From Caulobacter sp. (GTDB taxonomy: Bacteria; Pseudomonadota; Alphaproteobacteria; Caulobacterales; Caulobacteraceae), in NCBI RefSeq assembly GCF_017744445.1, contig NZ_JAGIBH010000009.1, forward strand, positions 1-64,000: a stretch of 64,000 nt of DNA, given 5' to 3'. Under the pieces are notes generated by a model. The model saw only the letters and a program-made list of their open reading frames with translations, ran no database searches and was not told the DNA's origin. Shown piece after piece: positions 26,537 through 34,128 of this stretch. A program made the translations under genes and the position numbers. How positions within the stretch are numbered: the stretch's first letter is position 1; each line of letters opens with the position of its first letter.

Positions 26537-28204
26537 CTACTCGGCCGCCACGGCGCGGCCGTCCTCGAACACCGGAACGTCTAGCGCGCCCAGCGCAGCC
26601 TTACCAAGGATGAGGTCCGCGGCCTTCTCGGCGATCATCAGCGTGGGCGCGTTGGTGTTACCGCCCACCAGCGTCGGCATGACCGAGGCGTCGATGACCC
26701 GCAGGCCCGAGAGCCCTTGCACCCGCAGCTGGTCGTCGACCACCGCCAGCGGATCGCCGGCCACGCCCATGCGGCAGGTGCCGACCGGGTGATAGATCGT
26801 CTCGGCCTTGGCGCGGATCCAGGCGTCCAGGTCGGCATCAGTGCGGACATCCGCGCCCGGCGCGTATTCGGCGTCGCGATAGGGATCGAAAGCGGCCTGG
26901 GCCACCGTCTCGCGGGCGATGCGCACGCCTTCGCGAATGGCGCGGCGGTCCTCGTCCGTGGCCAGGTAGTTGGCCAGGATGGTCGGATCCGCGAACGGAT
27001 CGGCCGAGCGCAGGCCAACCTTGCCCCGGCTCTCGGGCCGCAGCTGGCAGACGTGCAGGGTGAAGCCGTCCTTCTCGACCACGACCTTGCCGTGGTCCTG
27101 CATGATGGCCAGCACGCCGTGGATCTGCAGGTCAGGGCGGTCCAGGTCGGGCCGCGACTTCAGGAACGCCCCGCTCTCCAGGAACTGCTGCCGGCCCAGC
27201 CCCTTGCCAAAGAACATGTAGTTCAGGCCGACGCCCAGCTTGTTCAGGCCCTTATTGGCCGAGAAGGCGGTCTTGAGGTTCTTGCTGGTCCACGAGACAC
27301 AGACGTCCAGGTGGTCCTGCAGATTCGCGCCGACACCCTTGGACTCATGGACCACGGCGATGCCATGGGCCTTCAGGTCCTCGGGCGCGCCGATACCCGA
27401 CAGTTGCAGGATGTGCGGCGACTGCACCGCGCCAGCGCTCAGCAGCACCTCGGCGTCGGCATAGGCCGTGACCTTCTCGGCGCCCTTGCCGACCACGTAG
27501 TCGACTCCGACCGCGCGGCCCTTCTCGACGATGATCCGGGTCGTGCGAGCCTCGGTCGCGACGGTCAGGTTCGGACGCGCCAGGGCCTGGGTCAGATAGG
27601 CCATGGCCGCGCTCCAGCGCTTGCCGTCGTGGATGGTCAGGTCGTAGGGTCCGAAGCCCTCCTGCTGGAAACCGTTGAAGTCCTTGGTGGTCTTGTAGCC
27701 CGCCTGCCGGCCGGCCTCGACCAGGGCGCCGTAGAACGGGCTGTCGCTCTCGCCCTTGGACACCCGCAGCGGACCAGCCCCGCCGTGATAGGCATCGCCA
27801 CCGGCGTGGTGATGCTCCGACCGCTTGAAGTACGGCAGCACCTCCGAATACGACCAGCCGGCCAGGCCCATCTGCCGCCACTGGTCATAGTCGCGCGCGT
27901 GGCCGCGGATATAGATCATGCCGTTGATGGCTGAGCTGCCGCCCAGGCCCTTGCCGCGCGGCCACCAGAGCTTGCGATTGTCGAGGTGCGGCTCGGCCTC
28001 GGTCCAGAAGCCCCAGTTCTGCTCGCCCTTGTCCTTGATCAGCTGGCCCACGCCCGCCGGCATCTTGACAAGGATCGAGCTGTTCTTGCCACCGGCCTCC
28101 AGCAGCAGGACCTTGATGTTGGGATCCTCGGTCAATCGGGCGGCGAGCACGCAGCCGGCCGAACCCGCGCCGATGACGACGTAATCATAGCGTTCGCTGG
28201 CCAT
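26537..28204 (-). CDS. GMC family FAD-dependent oxidoreductase (choline-dehydrogenase-like)
   Basis: A 555-residue flavoenzyme that oxidises an alcohol to an aldehyde. N-terminal FAD-binding motif VVIGAGSAGCVLAARL, GMC signature around PRGKGLGGSSAINGMIYIRG, second signature near GAVQSPHILQLSGIG, and the C-terminal active-site region YHPVGTCRMG with the catalytic His, ending in NTNAPTLMIAEKAADLI. It resembles BetA, but no betaine genes are nearby, so choline is not implied as substrate. The start at 28204 has GGGAGGG upstream. It is first in an operon with the aldo/keto reductase. Confidence 0.9.
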   Translation of the reverse strand: MASERYDYVVIGAGSAGCVLAARLTEDPNIKVLLLEAGGKNSSILVKMPAGVGQLIKDKGEQNWGFWTEAEPHLDNRKLWWPRGKGLGGSSAINGMIYIRGHARDYDQWRQMGLAGWSYSEVLPYFKRSEHHHAGGDAYHGGAGPLRVSKGESDSPFYGALVEAGRQAGYKTTKDFNGFQQEGFGPYDLTIHDGKRWSAAMAYLTQALARPNLTVATEARTTRIIVEKGRAVGVDYVVGKGAEKVTAYADAEVLLSAGAVQSPHILQLSGIGAPEDLKAHGIAVVHESKGVGANLQDHLDVCVSWTSKNLKTAFSANKGLNKLGVGLNYMFFGKGLGRQQFLESGAFLKSRPDLDRPDLQIHGVLAIMQDHGKVVVEKDGFTLHVCQLRPESRGKVGLRSADPFADPTILANYLATDEDRRAIREGVRIARETVAQAAFDPYRDAEYAPGADVRTDADLDAWIRAKAETIYHPVGTCRMGVAGDPLAVVDDQLRVQGLSGLRVIDASVMPTLVGGNTNAPTLMIAEKAADLILGKAALGALDVPVFEDGRAVAAE

Positions 28205-28532
28205 GGCCCCGACGCCCTCCCTCGAAGGTTATCATTGTTAAGGCAGACAGTGATCCGGCTTTCGGCGACGCGCAAGGTTCCCCAGCGGACAGCAGAGATC
28301 GCCAGTAAAGTTTGAATGTCGGAAAACGATAGTTCTACGTTTTCACTCAACCCGAAAAGCGCTAATACTACCTATAGACGTACGGAACGCGGCAAAGGCC
28401 GCACCGTCTCGCCGCGTCTGGACGCCTCCTCGCGGCGGGCCCTTCTCGCGCTGTTGCCCGCGCGGGAAGTGGGAGCGCCGCCTCGCATCCCCCCAAGCAG
28501 CGGGTGGCGCTCCCTGGTTTCCCTACACTCAA
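28205..28532. other. promoter-side intergenic region of the GMC operon, no gene seen
   Basis: Open frames here (for example 28316-28576) run into the repeat at 28533 and show no protein-like character. An inverted repeat GGGAGCGCC (28471-28479) / GGCGCTCCC (28506-28514) is present. The AT-richer part near 28315-28375 is the likely promoter region of the oxidoreductase operon, but I cannot define boxes with confidence. Confidence 0.4.
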
Positions 28533-28641
28533 TCCGCTCATCCCCGCGAAAGCGGGGACCCAAACGGCGTTCATGAATTGGGTGAGGCCGAGCCATACCC
28601 GCTGACCCGGCTTGGATCCCCGCTTTCGCGGGGATGAGCGG
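28533..28641. repeat. dispersed palindromic repeat, family 1 variant, copy 5
   Basis: Arms at about 28533-28562 and 28612-28641 are inverted copies: CCGCTCATCCCCGCGAAAGC plus GGGGACCCAA against its reverse complement with one substitution. The stem core is CCCCGCGAAAGCGGGG rather than CCCCGGCGAAAGCCGGGG, so this is a sub-type of the repeat at 15764-25577. Confidence 0.8.
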
Positions 28642-28659
28642 TGCTTGGGAAGAACGGAC

Positions 28660-29199
28660 CTACTTTCCTTCCGCCACCACCCTCAGATCGCGCACATACC
28701 GCTTCCAGTTCTCGACATAGTGCAGGGCCGAGCCCTGCAGGATCATGGTGTGGTGCTCGCTGACCTCGCGCACCACCTTGCCCGGCGCGCCCATGACCAT
28801 CGCGTTGTCCGGGATCTCCTTGCCCTCGGTGATCAGGGCGCCCGCGCCGATCAGGCAGTTCTTCCCGATCCTGGCCCCGTTCAGCACCACCGCCCCGATG
28901 CCGATCAGCGAGCCGTCGCCGATCGTGCAGCCGTGAAGCATCACCATGTGACCGATGGTCACGTTGGCGCCGATGGTCAGAGGTACGCCAGCATCCGTGT
29001 GAAGAACAGATCCGTCCTGGACGTTGCTGTTCTCGCCGATGGTGATCGGATCGTTGTCCCCGCGCACGACGCTGCCCCACCAAATACTGGCATTCTTCTT
29101 GAGGATCACATTGCCCATCACGCTGGCGGTCGGCGCGATCCAGTATTCATCCTGTGCCGGAAGCGTGGGCACAAGGGCGCCCAGCGAATAGACAGTCAT
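28660..29199 (-). CDS. gamma-carbonic-anhydrase family protein
   Basis: A 179-residue left-handed beta-helix protein with hexapeptide repeats ([50 protein letters not shown]). Zinc-ligand histidines are present in VLHTDAG and [10 protein letters not shown], matching the three-His site of gamma-class carbonic anhydrases. Many bacterial members have uncertain activity, so the enzyme role is probable, not proven. ATG 29199 is chosen because [11 protein letters not shown] matches family starts; the frame is open to 29253. Confidence 0.88.
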   Translation of the reverse strand: MTVYSLGALVPTLPAQDEYWIAPTASVMGNVILKKNASIWWGSVVRGDNDPITIGENSNVQDGSVLHTDAGVPLTIGANVTIGHMVMLHGCTIGDGSLIGIGAVVLNGARIGKNCLIGAGALITEGKEIPDNAMVMGAPGKVVREVSEHHTMILQGSALHYVENWKRYVRDLRVVAEGK

Positions 29200-29485
29200 C
29201 CGTATGCCTCGTTTTCTTGGGCGCGATTTCTCGGTTAACCACCCGGAAACCATGATGCCCCATTGTAGTCGTGCGATTCGAGAGGGAACATTCCTCCAGC
29301 GGGATGATTCTTCTCTCGTACGGGTCGGGGGCGACTGCCGCCATCGGCCTGCCCGCTACGAAGACGAGGTGTGGCTCTTGGCGTTTCGGCGTACAGCACC
29401 GTCTCCTGGGACTTCCCCTCGCGGAAGCTCTCCCGAGCCGCCGCGACGCGCACGCGACTTCGTTGTTTCTATCCAGCTCACCGAC

Positions 29486-29516
29486 AAGGACGACGCCTTT
29501 TGGCCTCGTCCTTTTT
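29486..29516 (+). terminator. intrinsic terminator or attenuator just upstream of the phoH-like gene
   Basis: AAGGACGA (29486-29493) pairs with TCGTCCTT (29506-29513). Inside, GCC/GGC close a TTTT loop, and TTTTT (29512-29516) follows. It lies 22 bases before the start codon at 29538, with no protein gene upstream on this strand. It therefore ends a short RNA or a leader transcript from around 29200-29500. Confidence 0.75.
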
Positions 29517-29537
29517 CATGCCCGAATGGAGGCTTTG

Positions 29538-30329
29538 ATGACCAAGCGAGCCCTGAAGCGGATGGCGCGCGAAGGCGCGTATGAGACCGGCCACTATGGT
29601 GATGACGCCAAGGTGCGTCGCCTGCCGATCGATGTTCGCGACCGTGGCAACAGCTGGAATCCCCTTGGTCATGACGGCGCGCCCAATAATCCCGAGCGCG
29701 ATCAGAGCTACCTCAAAACGATAAAACCGAAATCGCCGGGCCAGGCCCAGTTGATGGAAGCCATCGACGAGAAGAACCTGATCATGGCCCTGGGTCCGGC
29801 CGGCACCGGCAAGACCTACATCGCCATCTCCAAGGCCGTGGAAGCGCTTGAGGCCGGCCGCGTCAGCCGCATCGTCCTCTCCCGCCCCGCCGTCGAGGCC
29901 GGCGAGTCGATCGGCTACCTGCCGGGCGACATGGAGGACAAGCTGGCGCCGTATCTGCGCCCGCTCTACGACGCCCTGACCGATCGCCTGTCGGTCAAGC
30001 GCATGCGGGCCCTGATGGCCGAGGGCGCGATCGAGATCGCTCCCGTCGGCTTCATGCGCGGCCGCACCCTCAACAACGCCTTCGTGGTGATCGACGAGGC
30101 CCAGAACTGCACCTACATGCAGCTGAAGATGCTGCTGACCCGCCTGGGCTGGCACTCGACCATGGTCGTCACCGGCGACCCGAACCAGTCCGACCTGCTG
30201 CCGGGCATTTCGGGCCTGGCCGACGTCGCCGCGCGGTTCGACGAGGTCTCCAACATCGCCGTGGTCCGCCTGGCCGACCGCGACATCGTCCGGCACCCAC
30301 TGGTCGCCGAGATGCTCGGCGTTCTGTAA
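29538..30329 (+). CDS. PhoH-like P-loop ATPase
   Basis: A 263-residue cytoplasmic ATPase of the PhoH family. Walker A is GPAGTGKTY, Walker B is FVVIDEAQN, and GDPNQSDL is the family sensor motif. It is shorter than classical PhoH by lacking an N-terminal RNA-binding extension; residues 1-60 are basic and probably disordered. PhoH proteins are linked to RNA metabolism and phosphate stress; this paralogue type stands alone. GGAGG precedes ATG 29538. A terminator-like hairpin upstream (29486-29516) suggests attenuation, and a strong terminator follows at 30368. Confidence 0.88.
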   Translation: MTKRALKRMAREGAYETGHYGDDAKVRRLPIDVRDRGNSWNPLGHDGAPNNPERDQSYLKTIKPKSPGQAQLMEAIDEKNLIMALGPAGTGKTYIAISKAVEALEAGRVSRIVLSRPAVEAGESIGYLPGDMEDKLAPYLRPLYDALTDRLSVKRMRALMAEGAIEIAPVGFMRGRTLNNAFVVIDEAQNCTYMQLKMLLTRLGWHSTMVVTGDPNQSDLLPGISGLADVAARFDEVSNIAVVRLADRDIVRHPLVAEMLGVL

Positions 30330-30367
30330 TTTAGTAACAGCGGTTTGAACTGAGCACTTGAGTTTGG

Positions 30368-30409
30368 GGCGGTCGGACGTGCAAGGTCCGGCCGCCTTAA
30401 TACTTTTTT
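30368..30409 (+). terminator. intrinsic terminator after the phoH-like gene
   Basis: GGCGGTCGGAC (30368-30378) pairs with GTCCGGCCGCC (30386-30396), 11 bp with one G-U pair and a 7-base loop, followed by TTAATACTTTTTT. The OPT transporter starts 11 bases after the T-run, so it either needs read-through or has a promoter overlapping this region. Confidence 0.85.
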
Positions 30410-30419
30410 GGACACGTTC

Positions 30420-32408
30420 ATGGCCGACCAAACCGCGCCGCGCACGGAATTGACCCTCAGAGGGGTCCTCCTCGGCGTCGCCATCACCCTCGTCTTCACG
30501 GCAGCCCAGGTCTATCTGGGCCTCAAGGTCGGCCTGACCTTCGCCACCTCGATCCCCGCCGCCGTCATCTCGATGGCCCTGCTGCGGGCGTTCAAGACCT
30601 CGACCATCCAGGAAAACAACATCGTCCAGACGATCGCATCGGCCGCCGGCACGCTGTCGTCGGTGATCTTCGTCCTGCCGGGCCTGCTGATGATCGGCTG
30701 GTGGTCGAACGTGCCGTTCCTGCCCACCTTCGGCGCCTGCGCCGTCGGCGGCATCCTGGGCGTCATGTACACCATCCCCCTGCGCCGGGCCCTGGTGACC
30801 AACTCCAACCTCCCCTACCCCGAAGGCGTCGCCGCCGCCGAGGTGCTGAAGGTCGGCACCGGCTCGCGCGAAGGCGCCGCCGAGGGTAAGGCTGGCCTGG
30901 CCGCCGTCAGCATGGGCGCGATCGCCTCGGCCCTGTTCGGCGCCCTGGCCGCCGCCAAGCTGTTCGCCGCCGAGGTCGCGGGCTACTTCAAGTTCAAGGC
31001 CGGCGCGGGCGCGTCGGGCCTGGGCGCCTCCAGCTCGCTGGCCCTGATGGGCGCGGGCCACCTGATGGGCATCACCGTCGGCATCGCCATGTTCGCCGGC
31101 CTGTTCATCGCCTGGGCGATCCTGGTGCCGATCCTGACCGTCGCCACCCCGATGCCGGGCGCGGACGCCGCCACCCACGCCCTGACCGTCTGGAAGACCC
31201 AGGTGCGCTTCCTGGGCGCGGGCGTCATCGGCGCCGCCGCCATCTGGACCCTGGCCAAGCTGGTCGGCCCGATCACCGCCGGCCTGAAGTCGGCCCTGGA
31301 CGCCGCCAAGGCCCGCAAGAGCGGCGGCGGTAACCTGCCCCGCGTCGAGCAGGACATCCCGATCGGCATCGTCGGCATCGTCTCGCTGATCCTGATGGCG
31401 CCCGCCGGCTGGTTCCTGGCGCACTTCCTGGCCGGCGGCCCGATCGTCAGCCTGACCGCCCCGCTGGTCGCCATCGGCATCGGCTACCTGATCGTCGCCG
31501 GCCTGCTGGCCGCCGCCGTCTGCGGCTACATGGCCGGCCTGATCGGCTCGTCCAACAGCCCGGTCTCGGGCATCGCTATCCTGACCGTGCTGGGCGCCTC
31601 GCTGATGGTCGGCATGGTCGGCCGCGGCGTGGTCGGTCCGGACGTGACCAAGGCCCTGGTCGCCTTCGCGCTCTACGCCACCACCTGCGTACTGGCCGTG
31701 GCCGTCGTCGCCAACGACAACCTGCAGGACCTCAAAACCGGTCAGCTGGTCGACGCCACCCCGTGGAAGCAGCAGGTCGGCCTGATCATCGGCGTCATCT
31801 CGGGCGCCGTCGTGATCCCGTTCGTGCTGGAACTGCTGAACCGTTCGAACGGCTTTGCCGGCGCGCCCAACCTCGAGGCCATCTCGGACCAGCCCCTGGC
31901 CGCGCCGCAGGCCACCCTGATCTCGACCCTGGCGAAGGGCGTGCTGGGCGGCGACCTGAACTGGACCCTGCTGGGCGTCGGGGCCCTGATCGGCCTGGCC
32001 CTGGTCGTGGTCGACACCGTGCTGCGCAAGACCAGCAAGGACCGCTATAGCCTGCCGCCCCTGGGCGTGGGCCTGGCCATCTACCTGCCCAGCGGCGTCA
32101 CCGCGCCGGTCGTGGTCGGCGCCCTGGCCGGCTGGCTGTTCGAGAAGATCGTCGCCAAGGACCGCGCCGCCGAACCAGCCAAGCGCATCGGCGTCCTGAT
32201 CGCCTCGGGCTTCATCGTCGGCGAGAGCCTGTTCAACGTGGCCCTGGCCCTGCTGATCGTCACCACCAAGAAGGGCGAGCCCCTGGCCCTGCCCTTCGCC
32301 CCGCCCGAGCACGTCGGCATGATCCTGTCGCTGATCGCCGCGGCGATCGTGGTCATCGGCCTCTACCGCTGGGCCCGCAAGGCCGGCGCGAAGGCGCTGG
32401 AGGCGTAG
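30420..32408 (+). CDS. OPT family oligopeptide/metal-chelate transporter
   Basis: An inner-membrane transporter of 662 residues with about 14-16 hydrophobic helices. The N-terminal ELTLRGVLLGVAITLVFTAA and YLGLKVGLTFATSIPAAVIS segments and the NNIVQTIASAAGT motif are typical of bacterial OPT proteins, which import small peptides or metal chelates using the proton gradient. ATG at 30420 is preferred over a TTG at 30408. The alanine-rich helices give unusually long open frames on the opposite strand, which are shadows. Confidence 0.88.
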   Translation: MADQTAPRTELTLRGVLLGVAITLVFTAAQVYLGLKVGLTFATSIPAAVISMALLRAFKTSTIQENNIVQTIASAAGTLSSVIFVLPGLLMIGWWSNVPFLPTFGACAVGGILGVMYTIPLRRALVTNSNLPYPEGVAAAEVLKVGTGSREGAAEGKAGLAAVSMGAIASALFGALAAAKLFAAEVAGYFKFKAGAGASGLGASSSLALMGAGHLMGITVGIAMFAGLFIAWAILVPILTVATPMPGADAATHALTVWKTQVRFLGAGVIGAAAIWTLAKLVGPITAGLKSALDAAKARKSGGGNLPRVEQDIPIGIVGIVSLILMAPAGWFLAHFLAGGPIVSLTAPLVAIGIGYLIVAGLLAAAVCGYMAGLIGSSNSPVSGIAILTVLGASLMVGMVGRGVVGPDVTKALVAFALYATTCVLAVAVVANDNLQDLKTGQLVDATPWKQQVGLIIGVISGAVVIPFVLELLNRSNGFAGAPNLEAISDQPLAAPQATLISTLAKGVLGGDLNWTLLGVGALIGLALVVVDTVLRKTSKDRYSLPPLGVGLAIYLPSGVTAPVVVGALAGWLFEKIVAKDRAAEPAKRIGVLIASGFIVGESLFNVALALLIVTTKKGEPLALPFAPPEHVGMILSLIAAAIVVIGLYRWARKAGAKALEA

Positions 32409-32434
32409 GGGTTCCTACGGCTTGGAAACGAGAG

Positions 32435-32467
32435 CCCCGGAAGGTCCGCCTTCCGGGGTTTTTCTTT
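32435..32467 (+). terminator. intrinsic terminator of the OPT transporter gene
   Basis: CCCCGGAAGG (32435-32444) and CCTTCCGGGG (32449-32458) form a perfect 10-bp stem with a 4-base loop, followed by TTTTTCTTTT. Confidence 0.9.
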
Positions 32468-32497
32468 TGGGTTGTGCGTGGGAAGAGGTCGCTCCCG

Positions 32498-32723
32498 AAA
32501 CCCTCTCTCATAGAGAGAGGGAGGGGCCCGCCGCGAAGCGGCGGGAGGGTGAGAGGTTACATTCTTTTCGAATGAAACTCTGACCGGGCGGGTGGCGGTA
32601 TCCGCAGCGCGGACTGCAAAAGGTCCATGGAAAGACCCGAGACTTGCCCGCCAAGGGTGAAACCTCTCACCCTCCCATCGCCTGCGGCGCTGGGTCCCTC
32701 CCTCTCTCTATGAGAGAGGGCTT
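32498..32723. repeat. dispersed inverted repeat, family 2, copy 1
   Basis: The left end (32498-32557) carries CCCTCTCTCATAGAGAGAGG, then a GCCGCGAAGCGGC hairpin, then GAGGGTGAGAGGTT. The right end (about 32660-32723) runs AACCTCTCACCCTCC, a GC hairpin, then CCCTCTCTCTATGAGAGAGG. The two ends are inverted copies around a middle of about 100 bases. A second copy is at 40292-40479. Confidence 0.8.
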
Positions 32724-32739
32724 TGGTGAGCCGGCTGAC

Positions 32740-33429
32740 CTACTGATCCGCTGCCTTCAGGATCGTGAACCGCACCTCCGCCCGCCCGCGATAGCCCAGC
32801 GACTCGTACAGCCCGATCGCCGTGGCGTTGTCGGCGTAGCTGTGCAGGAAGGCTTTCTCGCCCGTCGCCAGGATCGTGCCCGTCACCTCGCGCAGCAGGC
32901 GGGCGGCGTAGCCCTTGCCGCGATGGTCGGGGTGGACGCAGACGCCGCTGGCCTCGGTGAAGCCGTCGGGGCGCATCCGCTGGCCCGCCATGGCGACCAG
33001 GTGGCCGTCGACCCGCACGCCGATGAAGTCGCCCAGCTGGTGGGTGCGGGTGAAGAACGGCCCCGGCTTGGTCAGGGTCGCCAGGGCCAGCATCTCGGCC
33101 GCATCGGCGTCGTTCAATGGCAGCATGTCGAAGGCCACGTCCCAGGCCGGCGCGACCGTCTCGGCCACCATCTGCAGGCACAGGGCGTTGGAAACGATCT
33201 GAGTCCCAGGCGGAGCCGGCGGCGTATCGAGCTCGACCAGGCCCACCGTGCCCATCTCGCGCACCAACTCGCCCAGGGCGGCCAGGCTTCCGGGGCTGCG
33301 GTCTTCGGTGGCGGCGAACAGACCGTAGTCCGGATGCATCCGCACCGCGCCCTCCCGGCGCACGGCCAGATGGCCCTGGCGGCCGTTCAGGGTGGCGAAG
33401 ACGGGACGATCGAGGATGTGAGCGGTCAT
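32740..33429 (-). CDS. GNAT family N-acetyltransferase (FR47-like)
   Basis: A 229-residue protein whose C-terminal half (about 130-225) is a GNAT acetyltransferase fold: EASGVCVHPDHRGKGYAARLL is the acetyl-CoA-binding motif A (R/Q-x-x-G-x-G/A), followed by AFLHSYADNATAIGLYESLG, the motif B helix. The N-terminal half is a less conserved FR47-like extension. The substrate is unknown. ATG at 33429 is used; the frame opens at a TTG (33441). It starts 8 bases after the TetR stop, so the two genes form an operon and the enzyme is likely under TetR control. Confidence 0.83.
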   Translation of the reverse strand: MTAHILDRPVFATLNGRQGHLAVRREGAVRMHPDYGLFAATEDRSPGSLAALGELVREMGTVGLVELDTPPAPPGTQIVSNALCLQMVAETVAPAWDVAFDMLPLNDADAAEMLALATLTKPGPFFTRTHQLGDFIGVRVDGHLVAMAGQRMRPDGFTEASGVCVHPDHRGKGYAARLLREVTGTILATGEKAFLHSYADNATAIGLYESLGYRGRAEVRFTILKAADQ

Positions 33430-33437
33430 AGCTCCAT

Positions 33438-34052
33438 TCAAGCGGGACAGTACGCCGCGATCAACGCCTTCACGGCGCCGACCACCGCCTTGGCGGGCTT
33501 GTCGTCGCCGTCGAACATCTGGCTGGAGGTGAAGACACCCTCGATCAGCAACATCAAGGCGTCGCCCATGGCCTTGGGGTCCGACGCGCCCATCTGCGCG
33601 GCCTTGGCGTGCAGGCGCTCGCGCAGTTCCTGCTTGTGGACCTGGGAGACCTGGCGGCCGGCATGCTGGCGGTCGGGGTACTCGACCACGGCGTTGGAGA
33701 GGTTGCAGCCGCGATAGTCGTCGCCGCCCGAGCGGTCGGCCAACACCTGGAAATAGGCGATCATCTGGGCCTTGGCGTCGTTGGGGTACAGGGCTTCGGC
33801 CGCCTCGAAGCGGTCCCAGAAGCCGGCCTCGACCTCGCGCAGCACGGCGGCGACCAGCTCGTCCTTGGACTTGTAGCTGCGGTACAGGCTGGGCTTGGTC
33901 ACGCCCGCCTTGGTGACGATCTCGTCGACCCCGACCGCGCGGATTCCCTCGCGATAGAACAGCTCCCGCGCCGTGTCGAAGATGCGTTCGGCGGCGCGCG
34001 GGGCGGGACCGTAGGGCCCTTTCAGGATTTCTTCTGGCGTTCGATCTGACAT
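33438..34052 (-). CDS. TetR family transcriptional regulator
   Basis: A 204-residue repressor. The DNA-binding domain spans about 18-65, with FYREGIRAVGVDEIVTKAGVTKPSLYRSYKSK-type sequence (helix-turn-helix GVTKPSLYRSYKS). The C-terminal ligand-binding part contains a cysteine in DDYRGCNLSNA. It diverges from an MFS transporter gene across a 76-base gap with two palindromic sites and back-to-back promoters (34068-34116), so it probably represses both itself and the exporter. The GNAT gene follows in the same operon. Confidence 0.9.
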   Translation of the reverse strand: MSDRTPEEILKGPYGPAPRAAERIFDTARELFYREGIRAVGVDEIVTKAGVTKPSLYRSYKSKDELVAAVLREVEAGFWDRFEAAEALYPNDAKAQMIAYFQVLADRSGGDDYRGCNLSNAVVEYPDRQHAGRQVSQVHKQELRERLHAKAAQMGASDPKAMGDALMLLIEGVFTSSQMFDGDDKPAKAVVGAVKALIAAYCPA

Positions 34053-34067
34053 AGCGCTTGACGATGT

Positions 34068-34116
34068 TACTTACCGGTACGTATGCATTGACTCAAGCCC
34101 GTACCGATCGGTTACA
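34068..34116. promoter_or_regulatory. divergent TetR/MFS promoters with two operator palindromes
   Basis: Rightward: TTGACT (34088-34093), 17-nt spacer, GTTACA (34111-34116). Leftward: TTGAGT (34096-34091), 17-nt spacer, TAAGTA (34073-34068). The palindromes TACCGGTA (34072-34079) and ACCGATCGGT (34103-34112) sit on the leftward -10/spacer edge and on the rightward spacer/-10, and share a TACCG half-site. A repressor bound to both would shut both promoters. Confidence 0.65.
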
Positions 34117-34128
34117 TCGAGAGACGAC

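Noticed and set aside
28316..28576. 86-codon plus-strand frame before the carbonic-anhydrase-like gene
   Set aside because: Its last part is the family 1 repeat and the rest has no protein-like features or clear ribosome site.
29478..32312. 944-codon minus-strand frame across the phoH and OPT genes
   Set aside because: Crosses two real genes and a terminator; low-complexity Gln/Gly/Asp/Arg sequence typical of antisense frames.
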